From: Vitreoscilla massiliensis
Lineage (GTDB): Bacteria; Pseudomonadota; Gammaproteobacteria; Burkholderiales; Neisseriaceae
NCBI RefSeq assembly: GCF_001457815.1
Contig: NZ_LN898218.1
Span: forward strand, 124,001-188,000
DNA: 64,000 bases
Reading direction: 5' to 3'
Shown: positions 1-8,204 of the stretch, in pieces
How positions within the stretch are numbered: position 1 is the first letter of the stretch
Layout of the letters: each line of letters starts with the position of its first letter
The notes under the pieces: model-generated
What the model was told of the DNA's origin: nothing
Seen by the model: only the letters and a program-made list of their open reading frames with translations
Database searches by the model: none
Made by a program: the position numbers and the translations under genes

Positions 1-859
1 ACAAGCGCTTCAAAGCCGCACAGGTTTGGCCGCCATTGATGAAGGCGCCGCCATAAATCTTCGCCGCCACTTCGGCCACATTGACATCGGGCAACACAAT
101 GGCGGCATCGTTGCCACCGAGTTCCAACGTCAATGGGCGCATAAACGCCGCACCGCTCTTGTAGATTGCTTGTCCGGTCGGGGTAGAGCCCGTGAAGACC
201 ATTTTTTGGATGCCAGCATGGGCGCTGAAGGCCGCGCCGACATCGCCTTTGCCCACCACCGCTTGCAACACACCGCTAGGCAACACTTGGTTTAACACCT
301 CCACCATGCGCACCGTCGACAACGGCGTGTATTCAGACGGCTTGTTGATGACCACATTGCCGGCTTTCAGCGCCGCCACCATGTGCCACATCGCAATCAT
401 TACCGGCCAATTCCACGGCGTAATCGAGCCGACCACACCGATGGGCTCATGGTGCAATTCAATGCGCTTGCTGTCTGAATCTTCCAAGATGTCGACAGGA
501 ATCTGCAAACCGGCGGTATAGCGCAACCATGCCAACGTGCCTTGCATTTCAAACTGTGCCAAACCCAAGACTTTGCCTTGTTCCAAGGTAATCAAAGTAG
601 CGATTTCATCGGCGTGTTGTTCCAACACATCAGCGGCCTGTAACAATAATTCCGTGCGTTTGCCATCGCCCAAATCGCGCCACAACGGGAATGCCGCTTG
701 CGCGGCGCTGACAGCGGCGTCGAATTGGGCAGGATTGATGGCGCTGATGCTGCTCAATACCTGCTCATTGGCAGGGTTGATGATGTCTATGCGTTCGCCC
801 TCGCCGCGCACTTGCTTGCCGGCGATGATGCTGTAATCGGGGAAATGGATTGTGTTCAT
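1..859 (-). CDS. Aldehyde dehydrogenase, 3' end beyond the left edge
   Basis: NAD(P)-dependent oxidation of an aldehyde to its acid. The first 286 codons are present; the C-terminal part lies outside the window. Visible family marks are PWNWP near residue 148 (cofactor site), the general-base glutamate in LELGGN (Glu246) and the nucleophile in GGQTC (Cys280). The start at 859 follows AAAGAGACCC. It lies downstream of the amine oxidase on the same strand, separated only by a DUS pair, so by analogy with tynA-feaB of E. coli it probably oxidises the aldehyde made by that enzyme. This substrate link is inference. Confidence 0.9.
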   Translation of the reverse strand, partial: MNTIHFPDYSIIAGKQVRGEGERIDIINPANEQVLSSISAINPAQFDAAVSAAQAAFPLWRDLGDGKRTELLLQAADVLEQHADEIATLITLEQGKVLGLAQFEMQGTLAWLRYTAGLQIPVDILEDSDSKRIELHHEPIGVVGSITPWNWPVMIAMWHMVAALKAGNVVINKPSEYTPLSTVRMVEVLNQVLPSGVLQAVVGKGDVGAAFSAHAGIQKMVFTGSTPTGQAIYKSGAAFMRPLTLELGGNDAAIVLPDVNVAEVAAKIYGGAFINGGQTCAALKRL

Positions 860-877
860 GGGTCTCTTTCATCTTGA

Positions 878-908
878 AAGCGGCCTGTAACACTTTACAG
901 GCCGCTTA
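878..908. repeat. Inverted DUS-like pair, likely terminator
   Basis: AAGCGGCCTGTAA and its inverted copy TTTACAGGCCGCTTA form a perfect stem with a tiny loop, placed just after the tynA stop. Inverted uptake-sequence pairs commonly serve as terminators in Neisseriaceae. Confidence 0.8.
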
Positions 909-927
909 TGGGCTTCTTTTATCAGAA

Positions 928-3189
928 TCAATGACGGTCTAAAGTCGCGGTTTCGTCAAAGTAATTCCACGGTTTGAGCAACACATTCACCCACTCGGTC
1001 GGCATGATCGGCCATTCTTCGGCACGGGCAATGTGGGTGGTGCCAGTGGTTAACCATACCACCAAGTCTTTGTTATTGATGTTGCCATTGTCAGAGGTGA
1101 ATTGACCCAAGCCAGTATCGCGGTCGGAGCGGTTAGGGAATTTGCCCTCAGGGTACAATTCGCTAGGTTGGTATTCGGTCACCCAAATTTGTTTGTCCAT
1201 GAAGTTCAAGCGCTTGAACAACCATTCGTCTTTGCTGAAATTCGCACCTTTGGCTACCGGATGTGTGCCGCCGGCAAACGGAATCAACTGGTAAGACACC
1301 GGATTGCCCATGCGGTTTTCCTTATTGTAATTGGAAATCAAACGCACTGTGGCTGGGTCGAATTTTTGCGAAGCGCTGGCTTCGGTAGTCAACACCTTGG
1401 TTTCGGTTTCCATCGTGCTCTTACGCGGCCCTTTGCGGCTGTTTTTGGTCACCACAGGGTCGATGGCGGTCATGGTGTTGTTGGCACCGTCCACATCCAT
1501 GTCCAAACGGAAGTTGTAAATGTGTTGGTGGGTAGTGCCGACGATGTTGTGGTCGATCAAGGTGCCATAACGCGTGTCTTCTTTGGCGGTGGCGTCGTGC
1601 ATGGTGCGCGATTTCACCCCTTTCACCGCTTCAATACCGGTTGCACCGGCATTGATGCCTATGGTGCCATTTGGTGAGAATACCCAGTCAAAAATATAGT
1701 CGTAATTGCCAACGGTGCTGATCCAGCGCACCACCAATTCGCGGCGCTCGGTGCTGACATTCGGCTTGCCCATCTCTTGGTGTTTGTAATCTGGGCCGGC
1801 ATAGCGTTCAAACACGGCAATCGCGTTCGGGATTTTGTTCGGTTGACCCAAATAATCTGGGATTACCGCGTCCAGCATCACCGCATTGGTCGGTGCGTCT
1901 TTGCCTTTTTCAATTGGCGAAGTCAACGTGCCCATGCCGTATTCACCCGAATCCAGATAAGACTTGAAATACCAACCCGCATCTGGATCACCGTAAGGCA
2001 CGACCATGCCGCCCAAATTGCCTTGGTACATGATCTTGCGCGCCGTGCCTTTGTCATTGTAAGTCACCGTGCCCAATTGCAAGCCTACGCGCGAATCCAA
2101 GCTGACATGGAATTTCCAATTGCCCCATTCGATTTGGCGGCCATTGATGCTGTAGTTTTTGCCTTCTGGTTCGGTAATCAACAAAGGCTTCACTTTCACG
2201 CCTTTGCGGTCTGAGCCATCATAAGGACGCGCCGCCATCGGCACAGGCACCACACCTTGGTCTTCAATTTTGATGATTTTCTTGGCGTTCAAATCCACCA
2301 CTGCCACCAAGTTTTCAATGGGATGCGCCCAGTAATTGCCATCGCCAGTGTCCAAATACGACACTACTTTCAACACGCTCAAATCGTGCTTCAAATCGTC
2401 TTCATCGCCAAAATAGCCGACGGTCAACGGCGTGGTCACCACTTTTTTCACATCGGTAATGCCACGTTTTTTCAAGGCTTCGGCGTATTCAGGACTGGCT
2501 TCCATCGCTTGCTGTACGGTAGCGAAATTGTCGAGCAAGACCATGCCGTGTTTGCCTTTTTGCACATCCCATTTCACCACCTTGCCGGCGGCCAAATCCA
2601 CTTCACCTTCAACAATGCTGTCTTTGTCCAAAATCGAGAACACCGCACTGCGTTTGGCTTGCATCGGTTTGTTGTCCAACACACTGCCCCACACCGCGTC
2701 TTTGTCTTCGTCTTTCAAACGCAATTCCGAAAAGCGGTAATTGCTGACATCGTTGCCAGACGCTTTGATGATTTTCACCGCCTCGGTGATTTCACTCGCG
2801 GTCAAACTGTCAAGTGGATGCGATACCTGCTCCACTTTGAAACTCTTGTCTGCAGTCGGCGTGAACAATTCGTTCACCAAAGTGTCTGCTGCCACCCACA
2901 CCCCGTCTTTTTGGCTCACCGGCACGCTCAGTTTGACTTTTTTGCCATTCACCAGCGCTTGGTTGCTGTTCATTTTGATGCGCGCTTCGACACCGTCTTG
3001 TTGCAACACGATGGTTTTGGTGAAATCGTCAACGCTGACACTGCCACCAGTGGCCTGTACTTGTTCGCTAATTGGCATCATGTGCGCAGCTTGACCGTGC
3101 GCCAAAGCCAATGGGCTGTGCAACAAGGCCGCGGCGCACACCAAGGCGCTGAGGGTTTTGATTGATGAAGGGGGGAACAGGGAATTCAT
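928..3189 (-). CDS. tynA: Copper-containing primary amine oxidase (tyramine oxidase)
   Basis: Periplasmic quinoenzyme that oxidises primary amines such as tyramine or phenylethylamine to aldehyde, ammonia and H2O2. At 753 aa it is close to the E. coli enzyme. Residues 1-30 are a signal peptide ending LALA before HGQ. Residues ~37-120 match the extra N-terminal D1 domain of enterobacterial enzymes. The topaquinone precursor is Tyr496 in TVGNYDY, the catalytic base Asp413 in SYLDSGE, and the copper ligands His554, His556 (HQH) and His719. All sit at a constant +30 offset from the mature E. coli numbering I remember (466, 383, 524, 526, 689), so the active site looks intact. A LuxR-type gene is transcribed divergently upstream. 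Confidence 0.97.
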   Translation of the reverse strand: MNSLFPPSSIKTLSALVCAAALLHSPLALAHGQAAHMMPISEQVQATGGSVSVDDFTKTIVLQQDGVEARIKMNSNQALVNGKKVKLSVPVSQKDGVWVAADTLVNELFTPTADKSFKVEQVSHPLDSLTASEITEAVKIIKASGNDVSNYRFSELRLKDEDKDAVWGSVLDNKPMQAKRSAVFSILDKDSIVEGEVDLAAGKVVKWDVQKGKHGMVLLDNFATVQQAMEASPEYAEALKKRGITDVKKVVTTPLTVGYFGDEDDLKHDLSVLKVVSYLDTGDGNYWAHPIENLVAVVDLNAKKIIKIEDQGVVPVPMAARPYDGSDRKGVKVKPLLITEPEGKNYSINGRQIEWGNWKFHVSLDSRVGLQLGTVTYNDKGTARKIMYQGNLGGMVVPYGDPDAGWYFKSYLDSGEYGMGTLTSPIEKGKDAPTNAVMLDAVIPDYLGQPNKIPNAIAVFERYAGPDYKHQEMGKPNVSTERRELVVRWISTVGNYDYIFDWVFSPNGTIGINAGATGIEAVKGVKSRTMHDATAKEDTRYGTLIDHNIVGTTHQHIYNFRLDMDVDGANNTMTAIDPVVTKNSRKGPRKSTMETETKVLTTEASASQKFDPATVRLISNYNKENRMGNPVSYQLIPFAGGTHPVAKGANFSKDEWLFKRLNFMDKQIWVTEYQPSELYPEGKFPNRSDRDTGLGQFTSDNGNINNKDLVVWLTTGTTHIARAEEWPIMPTEWVNVLLKPWNYFDETATLDRH

Positions 3190-3532
3190 GGCGGGTTTCT
3201 CACTCGTTTTTATGTTTTGGTAAGCCGCATCATAAAAAATTTTTCACGCCGCCAATATCCTACTTAAGGATGATTTTTATGGCATGGTGTTTGATTTTCA
3301 CCTTTGCCACAGCAAAAGCACGGCAGTGCTGTATTTAGCGGAATTCATCACTGTACTCAATGCCTTACTCTCTGTATTTTTCCACTAATAAATCCACTTT
3401 AAGCGTAAAAAAAGTTTTACTTTTGTCAAATCAAGCGCTAATCTAGACACAGGTGAGAGCGTATCCATATCCAAACCAACGCGACAAAAACCCAATAAAA
3501 ACAATAATACTGGCAACAAAGTGAGACACATC
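3190..3532. promoter_or_regulatory. Divergent control region between tynA and luxR-type gene
   Basis: About 340 AT-rich bases without a credible gene. They hold an inverted repeat GTAAAA-N4-TTTTAC at 3405-3420 and, at 3438-3453, the word CTAATCTAGACACAGG, which recurs before parA. Either could be a regulator site; nothing in the sequence proves binding. Confidence 0.4.
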
Positions 3533-4207
3533 ATGGAAAAACTGCTGCAACAATGGCATGAGGTATGCCAAGACTTTTACCAAGTACTGGCATTGAACTT
3601 GCCTTTTGATGGTTTGTTGTGTTTTGTGACCGATCGCAATACCCAAACTAACCGCTATGCCCAAGTCTTTGTCAACAACGATTCGGTACAGGAATACACC
3701 GCTTTCGCCTACCAATACGACCCCGTGCACTATACCCATTTGCCGCAAAACGAAGCCTCAATTTCATTTCTGAATCAGTATTCGATGAACGAAACCTATT
3801 TGAGCTTTTTGAATTTCTTCAATTTTCAAGACTCGGCCGAAATCATTACCCCACATCAAAATTTTCAGTTTGGCATCAGCTTGGTGCGTGACAAATTGCA
3901 TCCCTTGTTTCAAAGCAGTGATTACGCCTATTTGGAAGCCATTCAAAAACTCAGTCTGCATTTCATCGGTAAAATGGAATTGCCCGCCAACAATGAACAA
4001 GCAGCGCCAGCTTTGACCAAAAAAGAAATGATGATTTTGAAAATGCTGTGCATGGGCCTGTCCAATCAGGAAATCGCCGACCAAGCGTTTTGCAGCATCA
4101 CCACTGTCAAAACCTATGTCAGCCACATTTTGTACAAAACCGAGTGCAAAAACCGCCAGCAATTGATCAGCAAATACTATCCTGTGGCAATGAAATCACT
4201 GCATTAA
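3533..4207 (+). CDS. LuxR-family regulator with autoinducer-binding-like N-terminus
   Basis: DNA-binding regulator of 224 aa. The N-terminal ~145 residues resemble the autoinducer-binding domain of quorum-sensing LuxR proteins in size and aromatic content. The C-terminal GerE helix-turn-helix is clear at ~150-205 (LTKKEMMILKMLCMGLSNQE, then TTVKTYVSHILYKT). ATG 3533 is preferred over GTG 3521 because GTGAG lies 7 nt before it. No luxI-like synthase is present nearby, so it is a solo. Its divergent position next to tynA suggests it may control amine oxidation; this is inference. Confidence 0.85.
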   Translation: MEKLLQQWHEVCQDFYQVLALNLPFDGLLCFVTDRNTQTNRYAQVFVNNDSVQEYTAFAYQYDPVHYTHLPQNEASISFLNQYSMNETYLSFLNFFNFQDSAEIITPHQNFQFGISLVRDKLHPLFQSSDYAYLEAIQKLSLHFIGKMELPANNEQAAPALTKKEMMILKMLCMGLSNQEIADQAFCSITTVKTYVSHILYKTECKNRQQLISKYYPVAMKSLH

Positions 4208-4232
4208 GCCTTTATGGGCATGACCCTAACCG

Positions 4233-4271
4233 TTTACAGGCCGCATTGAGATATTTGATGCGGCCTGTAAA
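4233..4271. repeat. Inverted DUS-like pair, likely terminator
   Basis: TTTACAGGCCGC and GCGGCCTGTAAA face each other 15 nt apart, 25 nt after the LuxR-type gene stop. Confidence 0.8.
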
Positions 4272-4358
4272 CCACTTGCTTGCATGACTCCCATGCACAG
4301 CCCCAAGATAGTGGTTATAATGGCTTTTTCATGCACTTGTCGTCATTTGAGTCCCACC

Positions 4359-4883
4359 ATGCACATTCTCATTCTGTATTCCAGCCGTTTTGGCCAAACC
4401 TTGAAAATCGCCCAAGCCTTAAAACACCAATGGCTGGATGCAGGCGCACAAGTGACACTGGCCAATTTGGAACACACTGCGGATTTGCATGTCGGTGATT
4501 TTGACAAAGTGGTCATCGGCGCTTCGATACGTTACGGCCATTTTGCCAAGTGCTTAGCAGAGTTTACCTCGGCGCAAGCGCCAGTATTGAATCGCCTGCC
4601 CAGCGCCTTTTTCAGCGTCAGCATCTTGGCCAACAAAGCACACAAATCTACCCCTGAAACCCATACTTACACGCGCAAATTCATAGAACAAAGCGCGTGG
4701 CAGCCCAAACACATCGGCATTTTTGCCGGTGAATTGGCCTACCACAAATACCATTTGGTCGACCGCTATTTGATGAAACTGGTGATGAAAATCAACAAAG
4801 GCGAAACCAATACCCACGCCCACATCGAATTCACCGATTGGAACAAAGTGCAGCAATTCGGCGCCGAAGTATTAAGCATGTAA
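4359..4883 (+). CDS. hemG: Protoporphyrinogen IX dehydrogenase (quinone-dependent), HemG
   Basis: Flavodoxin-fold enzyme that oxidises protoporphyrinogen IX to protoporphyrin IX at the membrane and passes electrons to quinone, the penultimate step of haem synthesis. The protein is 174 aa (E. coli HemG is 181). It opens with the FMN phosphate loop region LILYSSRFGQT and contains VVIGASIRYGH, LPSAFFSV, YTRKFIEQ and a C-terminal GETNTHAHIEFTDW, all HemG signatures. The longer reading frame from 4284 adds an unlikely leader, so ATG 4359 (MHILILY) is taken. Confidence 0.93.
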   Translation: MHILILYSSRFGQTLKIAQALKHQWLDAGAQVTLANLEHTADLHVGDFDKVVIGASIRYGHFAKCLAEFTSAQAPVLNRLPSAFFSVSILANKAHKSTPETHTYTRKFIEQSAWQPKHIGIFAGELAYHKYHLVDRYLMKLVMKINKGETNTHAHIEFTDWNKVQQFGAEVLSM

Positions 4884-4902
4884 GCGGTTTCACAATTGGA
4901 AT

Positions 4903-4937
4903 GCGGCCTGTAAATGCCATCATGTTTTACAGGCTGC
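4903..4937. repeat. Inverted DUS-like pair with one variant arm
   Basis: GCGGCCTGTAAA faces TTTTACAGGCTGC, which has one change in the arm. It follows hemG and probably terminates it. Confidence 0.7.
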
Positions 4938-5026
4938 ATGCACATGCAATAAATACGGCTGTGGTCAGCATACAGTCATCAAATAATGCTAAGCTAGACA
5001 CAGGCAATTAACATAGTGTGGGATTG

Positions 5027-5656
5027 ATGAAAACGATTTTGGTGGCGAATTTAAAAGGCGGTTGTGGCAAGACCATGACGGCGATTACTTTGGCAGCGGC
5101 TTTGGCCAATCGTGGCTTGCGTGTGGGTTTGGCCGATGCCGATCCGCAAAAATCGTCTTTGCAGTGGTTGAAATACCGCCCAGATACCGCCGCTCCCATC
5201 GTCGCCATTGATTGGCGCCAAGAAAAAGCCATAGGCGATGCGCCGAAAGACTTGGATTATTTGATTGTCGATGCCCCCGGTGCGCTGTCGGGTGAACATG
5301 CAGAATTGTTGGTGAGCGAAAGCCATGCTATTGTCACGCCGCTGCAACCGTCGGTGTTTGACATAGACAGCACCAAGCGCTTCTTGAAACACTTACAAGA
5401 CATCAAACGCATCCGCAAAGGCAAGGTGAAAATCTTGCTGCTGGCCAACCGCCTCAAACCCAATACCACCAGTGTTGAAAACATCAAGGCTTTTTTTGCG
5501 CAAATCGAACAAAATCCAGCCGCCGCCATTTTGGAGCGCTCGTGTTACGACCAATTGGCGCAAGAAGGCTTAAGCGTGTTCGACAAAACCCAAAAACAAT
5601 ACGCCCAAGTACAAGATCAATGGCGGCCTTTATTGGCAAAAATCTTGGCGGATTGA
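5027..5656 (+). CDS. ParA/MinD-family ATPase, orphan
   Basis: Deviant Walker ATPase of 209 aa. KGGCGKT (residues 10-16) is the deviant Walker A with the signature lysine; DADPQKSS is the A' motif and YLIVDAPG the Walker B. Proteins of this size without an N-terminal HTH resemble plasmid or orphan ParA proteins that position a cargo. No parB or centromere-like repeat array is visible on either side. Cargo and role are unknown. GTG 5018 is an alternative start. Confidence 0.85.
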   Translation: MKTILVANLKGGCGKTMTAITLAAALANRGLRVGLADADPQKSSLQWLKYRPDTAAPIVAIDWRQEKAIGDAPKDLDYLIVDAPGALSGEHAELLVSESHAIVTPLQPSVFDIDSTKRFLKHLQDIKRIRKGKVKILLLANRLKPNTTSVENIKAFFAQIEQNPAAAILERSCYDQLAQEGLSVFDKTQKQYAQVQDQWRPLLAKILAD

Positions 5657-6240
5657 TGGCCACTTAGGTCAGTGATTAATCTAGCTGTGTCTGTATGCTC
5701 ACATGCACATGCAACATTCAATGCTGTCGTCACATTATGATGTCTTATGCCGAATCACAGCGGCTTGGTGCCGCTGCTTAAAGGCAGTCAATTCAGCGAC
5801 TAAGTCTAAGACCAACTCATTACGCACTTACTATACCCCGCCCCACAGCAACAAATCTTCTTCTAACTGATGGCAATCCTAAAACTGGTTTGCCTACCGT
5901 CATTGTGACTGCAAGGACATTGCTTTCGCATGGACTATCCATACCATTCTTACCTGCTTGATTGCTTGTATGAGCAATATAAGCGGCCTGTAAACCTGAA
6001 ATAGGGTTTACAGGCCGCTTACACCTATTTATACAATAGGTTGTCTATCATGCAGATGCATCCAGTTAATTACGAGTGCCATACGCAGACTTTGTACCTG
6101 TCATCATCTGAGCGCTTATATTCACATCTTTATGTTGTGGTAAACCTCAGATTGATGCTCAAATTCAGATTTTTTATCAATGCTTTGTTTTAACATCTGT
6201 TCTCAGTTTTGCTGTATGCAACACTCTAAACCACAATTGT
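5657..6240. other. Gene-poor spacer with possible gene remnants
   Basis: No convincing gene on either strand. On the minus strand one frame at 5825-5880 reads into a stop as CHQLEEDLLLWGGV, then after TAGTAA a 30-codon GTG frame (5827 down to 5735) reads to a stop. Amino-acid use looks protein-like, so these may be decayed or very small genes. A DUS pair lies at 5981-6020. Confidence 0.4.
5981..6020. repeat. Inverted DUS-like pair
   Basis: AAGCGGCCTGTAAAC and GTTTACAGGCCGCTT form a long perfect stem with a short loop. It stands over 300 nt after parA and before the ferric-reductase leader, with no gene directly attached. Confidence 0.8.
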
Positions 6241-6259
6241 AATAATAATTAAAATCATT
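6241..6259 (+). promoter_or_regulatory. Weak Fur-box-like sequence
   Basis: AATAATAATTAAAATCATT matches 12 of 19 positions of the Fur consensus GATAATGATAATCATTATC. It lies ~120 nt before a ferric-reductase-like gene, a typical Fur target. AT-rich DNA gives such matches by chance, so this is only suggestive. Confidence 0.3.
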
Positions 6260-6282
6260 TACTAAATTAGCACTCTGGTTAT

Positions 6283-6379
6283 ATGCTGTTGCCTCTTAAC
6301 GGCAGACGCCGCTAACAAACAGCATGAAACCTCGGCTTGTTAGAAACGAACTCGGACAAGCAGCGGTAAGGACGACACA
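6283..6379 (+). promoter_or_regulatory. Candidate structured 5' leader RNA with pseudoknot
   Basis: ATGCTGTT (6283-6290) pairs with AACAGCAT (6318-6325). The loop of that hairpin holds CCGCT (6309-6313), which can pair with AGCGG (6362-6366). A second stem, GCTTGT (6335-6340) with ACAAGC (6356-6361), stacks directly on that pairing. The distal arm abuts the ribosome-binding AAGGA (6368-6372) of the next gene. A loop-to-SD pseudoknot is a riboswitch-like design. I recognise no known class. Confidence 0.45.
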
Positions 6380-7723
6380 ATGAAAAATTTCAAAATTGCC
6401 TTCGTGGCAATTTTTTTGGTGGTAACTGCACTGTGGCTGATGGCGGACTCGCTATTACCGCACCCGTTAAACTTCTTCAGCTTTCGCAAACCGTTTATCC
6501 AATACTCGGGCATCATCGGTTTCACTGCCATGAGTGTGGCCACGGTATTGGCGCTGCGACCGCGCTGGCTTGAAGGCCGTTTGCACGGTTTGGACAAGAT
6601 GTACCGCTTGCACAAATGGTTGGGCATCGCCGGTTTGAGTGCAGCAATCGTGCACTGGTGGTTTACCAAAGGCACCAAATGGATGGTGGGCTGGGGCTGG
6701 TTTGAGCGCCCTCACCGCCCCAAACGCGGCCTGCCCGATTTGAGCACGCTTGAAGGCTGGTTGCAAAGCCAACGCCATTTGGCCGAAACCTTGGGCGAAT
6801 GGACGTTTTACTTTTTCGTCATCATGATGATAGTGGCTTTGTACAAACGCATTCCCTATCGCTGGTTTCAATACAGCCACCAATTAATGAGCGTTGTGTA
6901 TTTGATTTTTGCCTTCCACTTTGTGGTGTTGATGAATTTTGACTATTGGCGTCAACCCATAGGCATGGTGATGGCGGTGTTGACGCTGTGCGCCGTTTGC
7001 TGCGCGTTATTGGCCTTATGCGGCAAAATCGGCAAGAAATACCGCCACACTGGCGTGATTTCGGCGCTGCAACACGACGGCATCAACCAAACCACCACTG
7101 TCGATGTCAGTGTCGCGGGCAACACTTGGGGCGGCCATCAAGCGGGGCAATTTGCGTTTTTGCGCTTTGATGGCCAAGACGGTGCGCATCCGTTTACCAT
7201 TGCTTCGGCATGGCAAACACAAGCAGCCAAACTCACTTTTGTGATTAAGGAATTGGGCGATTACACCCAAGGTTTGCAGCAAAAACTGCGGACAAACATG
7301 CCTGTGCGCATTGAAGGCCCATATGGCCGCTTTACCTTCAAAGATACTTGTGACACGCAAATTTGGGTTGGCGCCGGCATAGGCATTACCCCGTTTATCG
7401 CCGCTTTGGAACAATTGCGCGCACAGCCACAAACCGAGCGCAAACACATTGTGTTATACCACTGTGTAAAACACATCAGCCGTGAGGCGCAGCAACAATT
7501 GCAAACTTTGGCCGAACAAGCACAGGTGACTTTGCATTGGTATCGGGATGAAATTGAAGGCTTGTTGTCCGCCGACACCATCGCCGGCCAAGTGCAACAT
7601 TGGCACACCACCAGTGTGTGGTTTTGCGGACCGATGCCGTTTGGCGTGGCTTTACAAAAACAACTACAACAACACGGCATGTTGGGCAAGCAGTTTCACC
7701 AAGAGCTGTTTCATATGCGTTAA
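6380..7723 (+). CDS. Ferric-reductase-like membrane flavoprotein
   Basis: Inner-membrane protein of 447 aa that passes electrons from NAD(P)H through FAD to haem in the membrane, probably onto ferric iron or another acceptor. The N-terminal ~220 residues hold about six hydrophobic helices with histidines such as HKWLGIAG, HWWF and HQLMS that could bind haem (ferric-reductase-like transmembrane domain). It continues with an FAD-binding barrel (HPFTIAS) and a nucleotide-binding domain (GAGIGITPFIAAL and the C-terminal VWFCGP). AAGGA lies 7 nt before the ATG. A weak Fur-like site and a folded leader precede it. The acceptor cannot be told from sequence. Confidence 0.88.
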   Translation: MKNFKIAFVAIFLVVTALWLMADSLLPHPLNFFSFRKPFIQYSGIIGFTAMSVATVLALRPRWLEGRLHGLDKMYRLHKWLGIAGLSAAIVHWWFTKGTKWMVGWGWFERPHRPKRGLPDLSTLEGWLQSQRHLAETLGEWTFYFFVIMMIVALYKRIPYRWFQYSHQLMSVVYLIFAFHFVVLMNFDYWRQPIGMVMAVLTLCAVCCALLALCGKIGKKYRHTGVISALQHDGINQTTTVDVSVAGNTWGGHQAGQFAFLRFDGQDGAHPFTIASAWQTQAAKLTFVIKELGDYTQGLQQKLRTNMPVRIEGPYGRFTFKDTCDTQIWVGAGIGITPFIAALEQLRAQPQTERKHIVLYHCVKHISREAQQQLQTLAEQAQVTLHWYRDEIEGLLSADTIAGQVQHWHTTSVWFCGPMPFGVALQKQLQQHGMLGKQFHQELFHMR

Positions 7724-7738
7724 GTTATCGCAGCCATA

Positions 7739-7778
7739 AAAAAAGAGGTGATACATCGGTATCACCTCTTTGTTTTTT
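7739..7778. terminator. Bidirectional intrinsic terminator
   Basis: A 12-bp perfect stem (7742-7753 with 7760-7771), 6-nt loop, T-run at 7773-7778 and an A-run on the other side. It lies between the convergent ferric reductase and cyd operons and can serve both. Confidence 0.92.
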
Positions 7779-7792
7779 ACCAGTTTACCGGT

Positions 7793-8098
7793 TTAGCGGA
7801 ACCAATCCACATAACCCCACAGCATCAATACCCAACCAAGCAACGGATACATCAAATATCGAAATATCGGTTTTACAGGCCGATAACCAACTGCATGGGT
7901 AAAGCCAATGCTGGTGCCATACATGACCAACATCACCAAGCTGTGGCTGTAACTGCCATCCTCACCCAAAATGGCGGCGGGATGCAGCAACAGAATCAAC
8001 GCTAACGGTGTGGCCAATAGCCATGACAGCAAGCGCCACGGCATTTTTGACCATGAGGTGATGGGTGCCGATTTAACCAAGCCAGCGTCCATATTCAC
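7793..8098 (-). CDS. ybgE: Cytochrome bd operon protein YbgE
   Basis: Small inner-membrane protein of about 100 aa with three hydrophobic stretches. THAVGYRPVK matches the characteristic IHGVGFRPQK of E. coli YbgE, and its place after cydX is the same. Its role in the bd complex is not settled. GTG 8098 overlaps the cydX stop; ATG 8092, two codons on, is an equally good start. Confidence 0.88.
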   Translation of the reverse strand: MNMDAGLVKSAPITSWSKMPWRLLSWLLATPLALILLLHPAAILGEDGSYSHSLVMLVMYGTSIGFTHAVGYRPVKPIFRYLMYPLLGWVLMLWGYVDWFR

Positions 8099-8193
8099 TC
8101 ATCCAAATGTTGGTGGTTTTCCAAATACAGTGCGCTGATAACACCGACAGCACACGCCAGTAACACGCCTAAAATCCAAGCAAAATACCACAT
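8095..8193 (-). CDS. cydX: Cytochrome bd oxidase small subunit CydX
   Basis: A 32-aa single-helix peptide, MWYFAWILGVLLACAVGVIS then ALYLENHQHLDE, nearly identical to E. coli CydX over its first 20 residues. CydX binds CydA and stabilises the haem b595/d site. AGGAGA lies before the ATG. It sits between cydB and ybgE as in gammaproteobacteria and is easily missed by gene callers. Confidence 0.96.
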   Translation of the reverse strand: MWYFAWILGVLLACAVGVISALYLENHQHLDE

Positions 8194-8204
8194 TGCACGT
8201 TCTC

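Noticed and set aside
2257..3165. 302-codon open frame on the plus strand inside tynA
   Set aside because: It lies antisense to a gene with all catalytic residues conserved; composition (rich in His, Phe, Gln) is that of a shadow frame.
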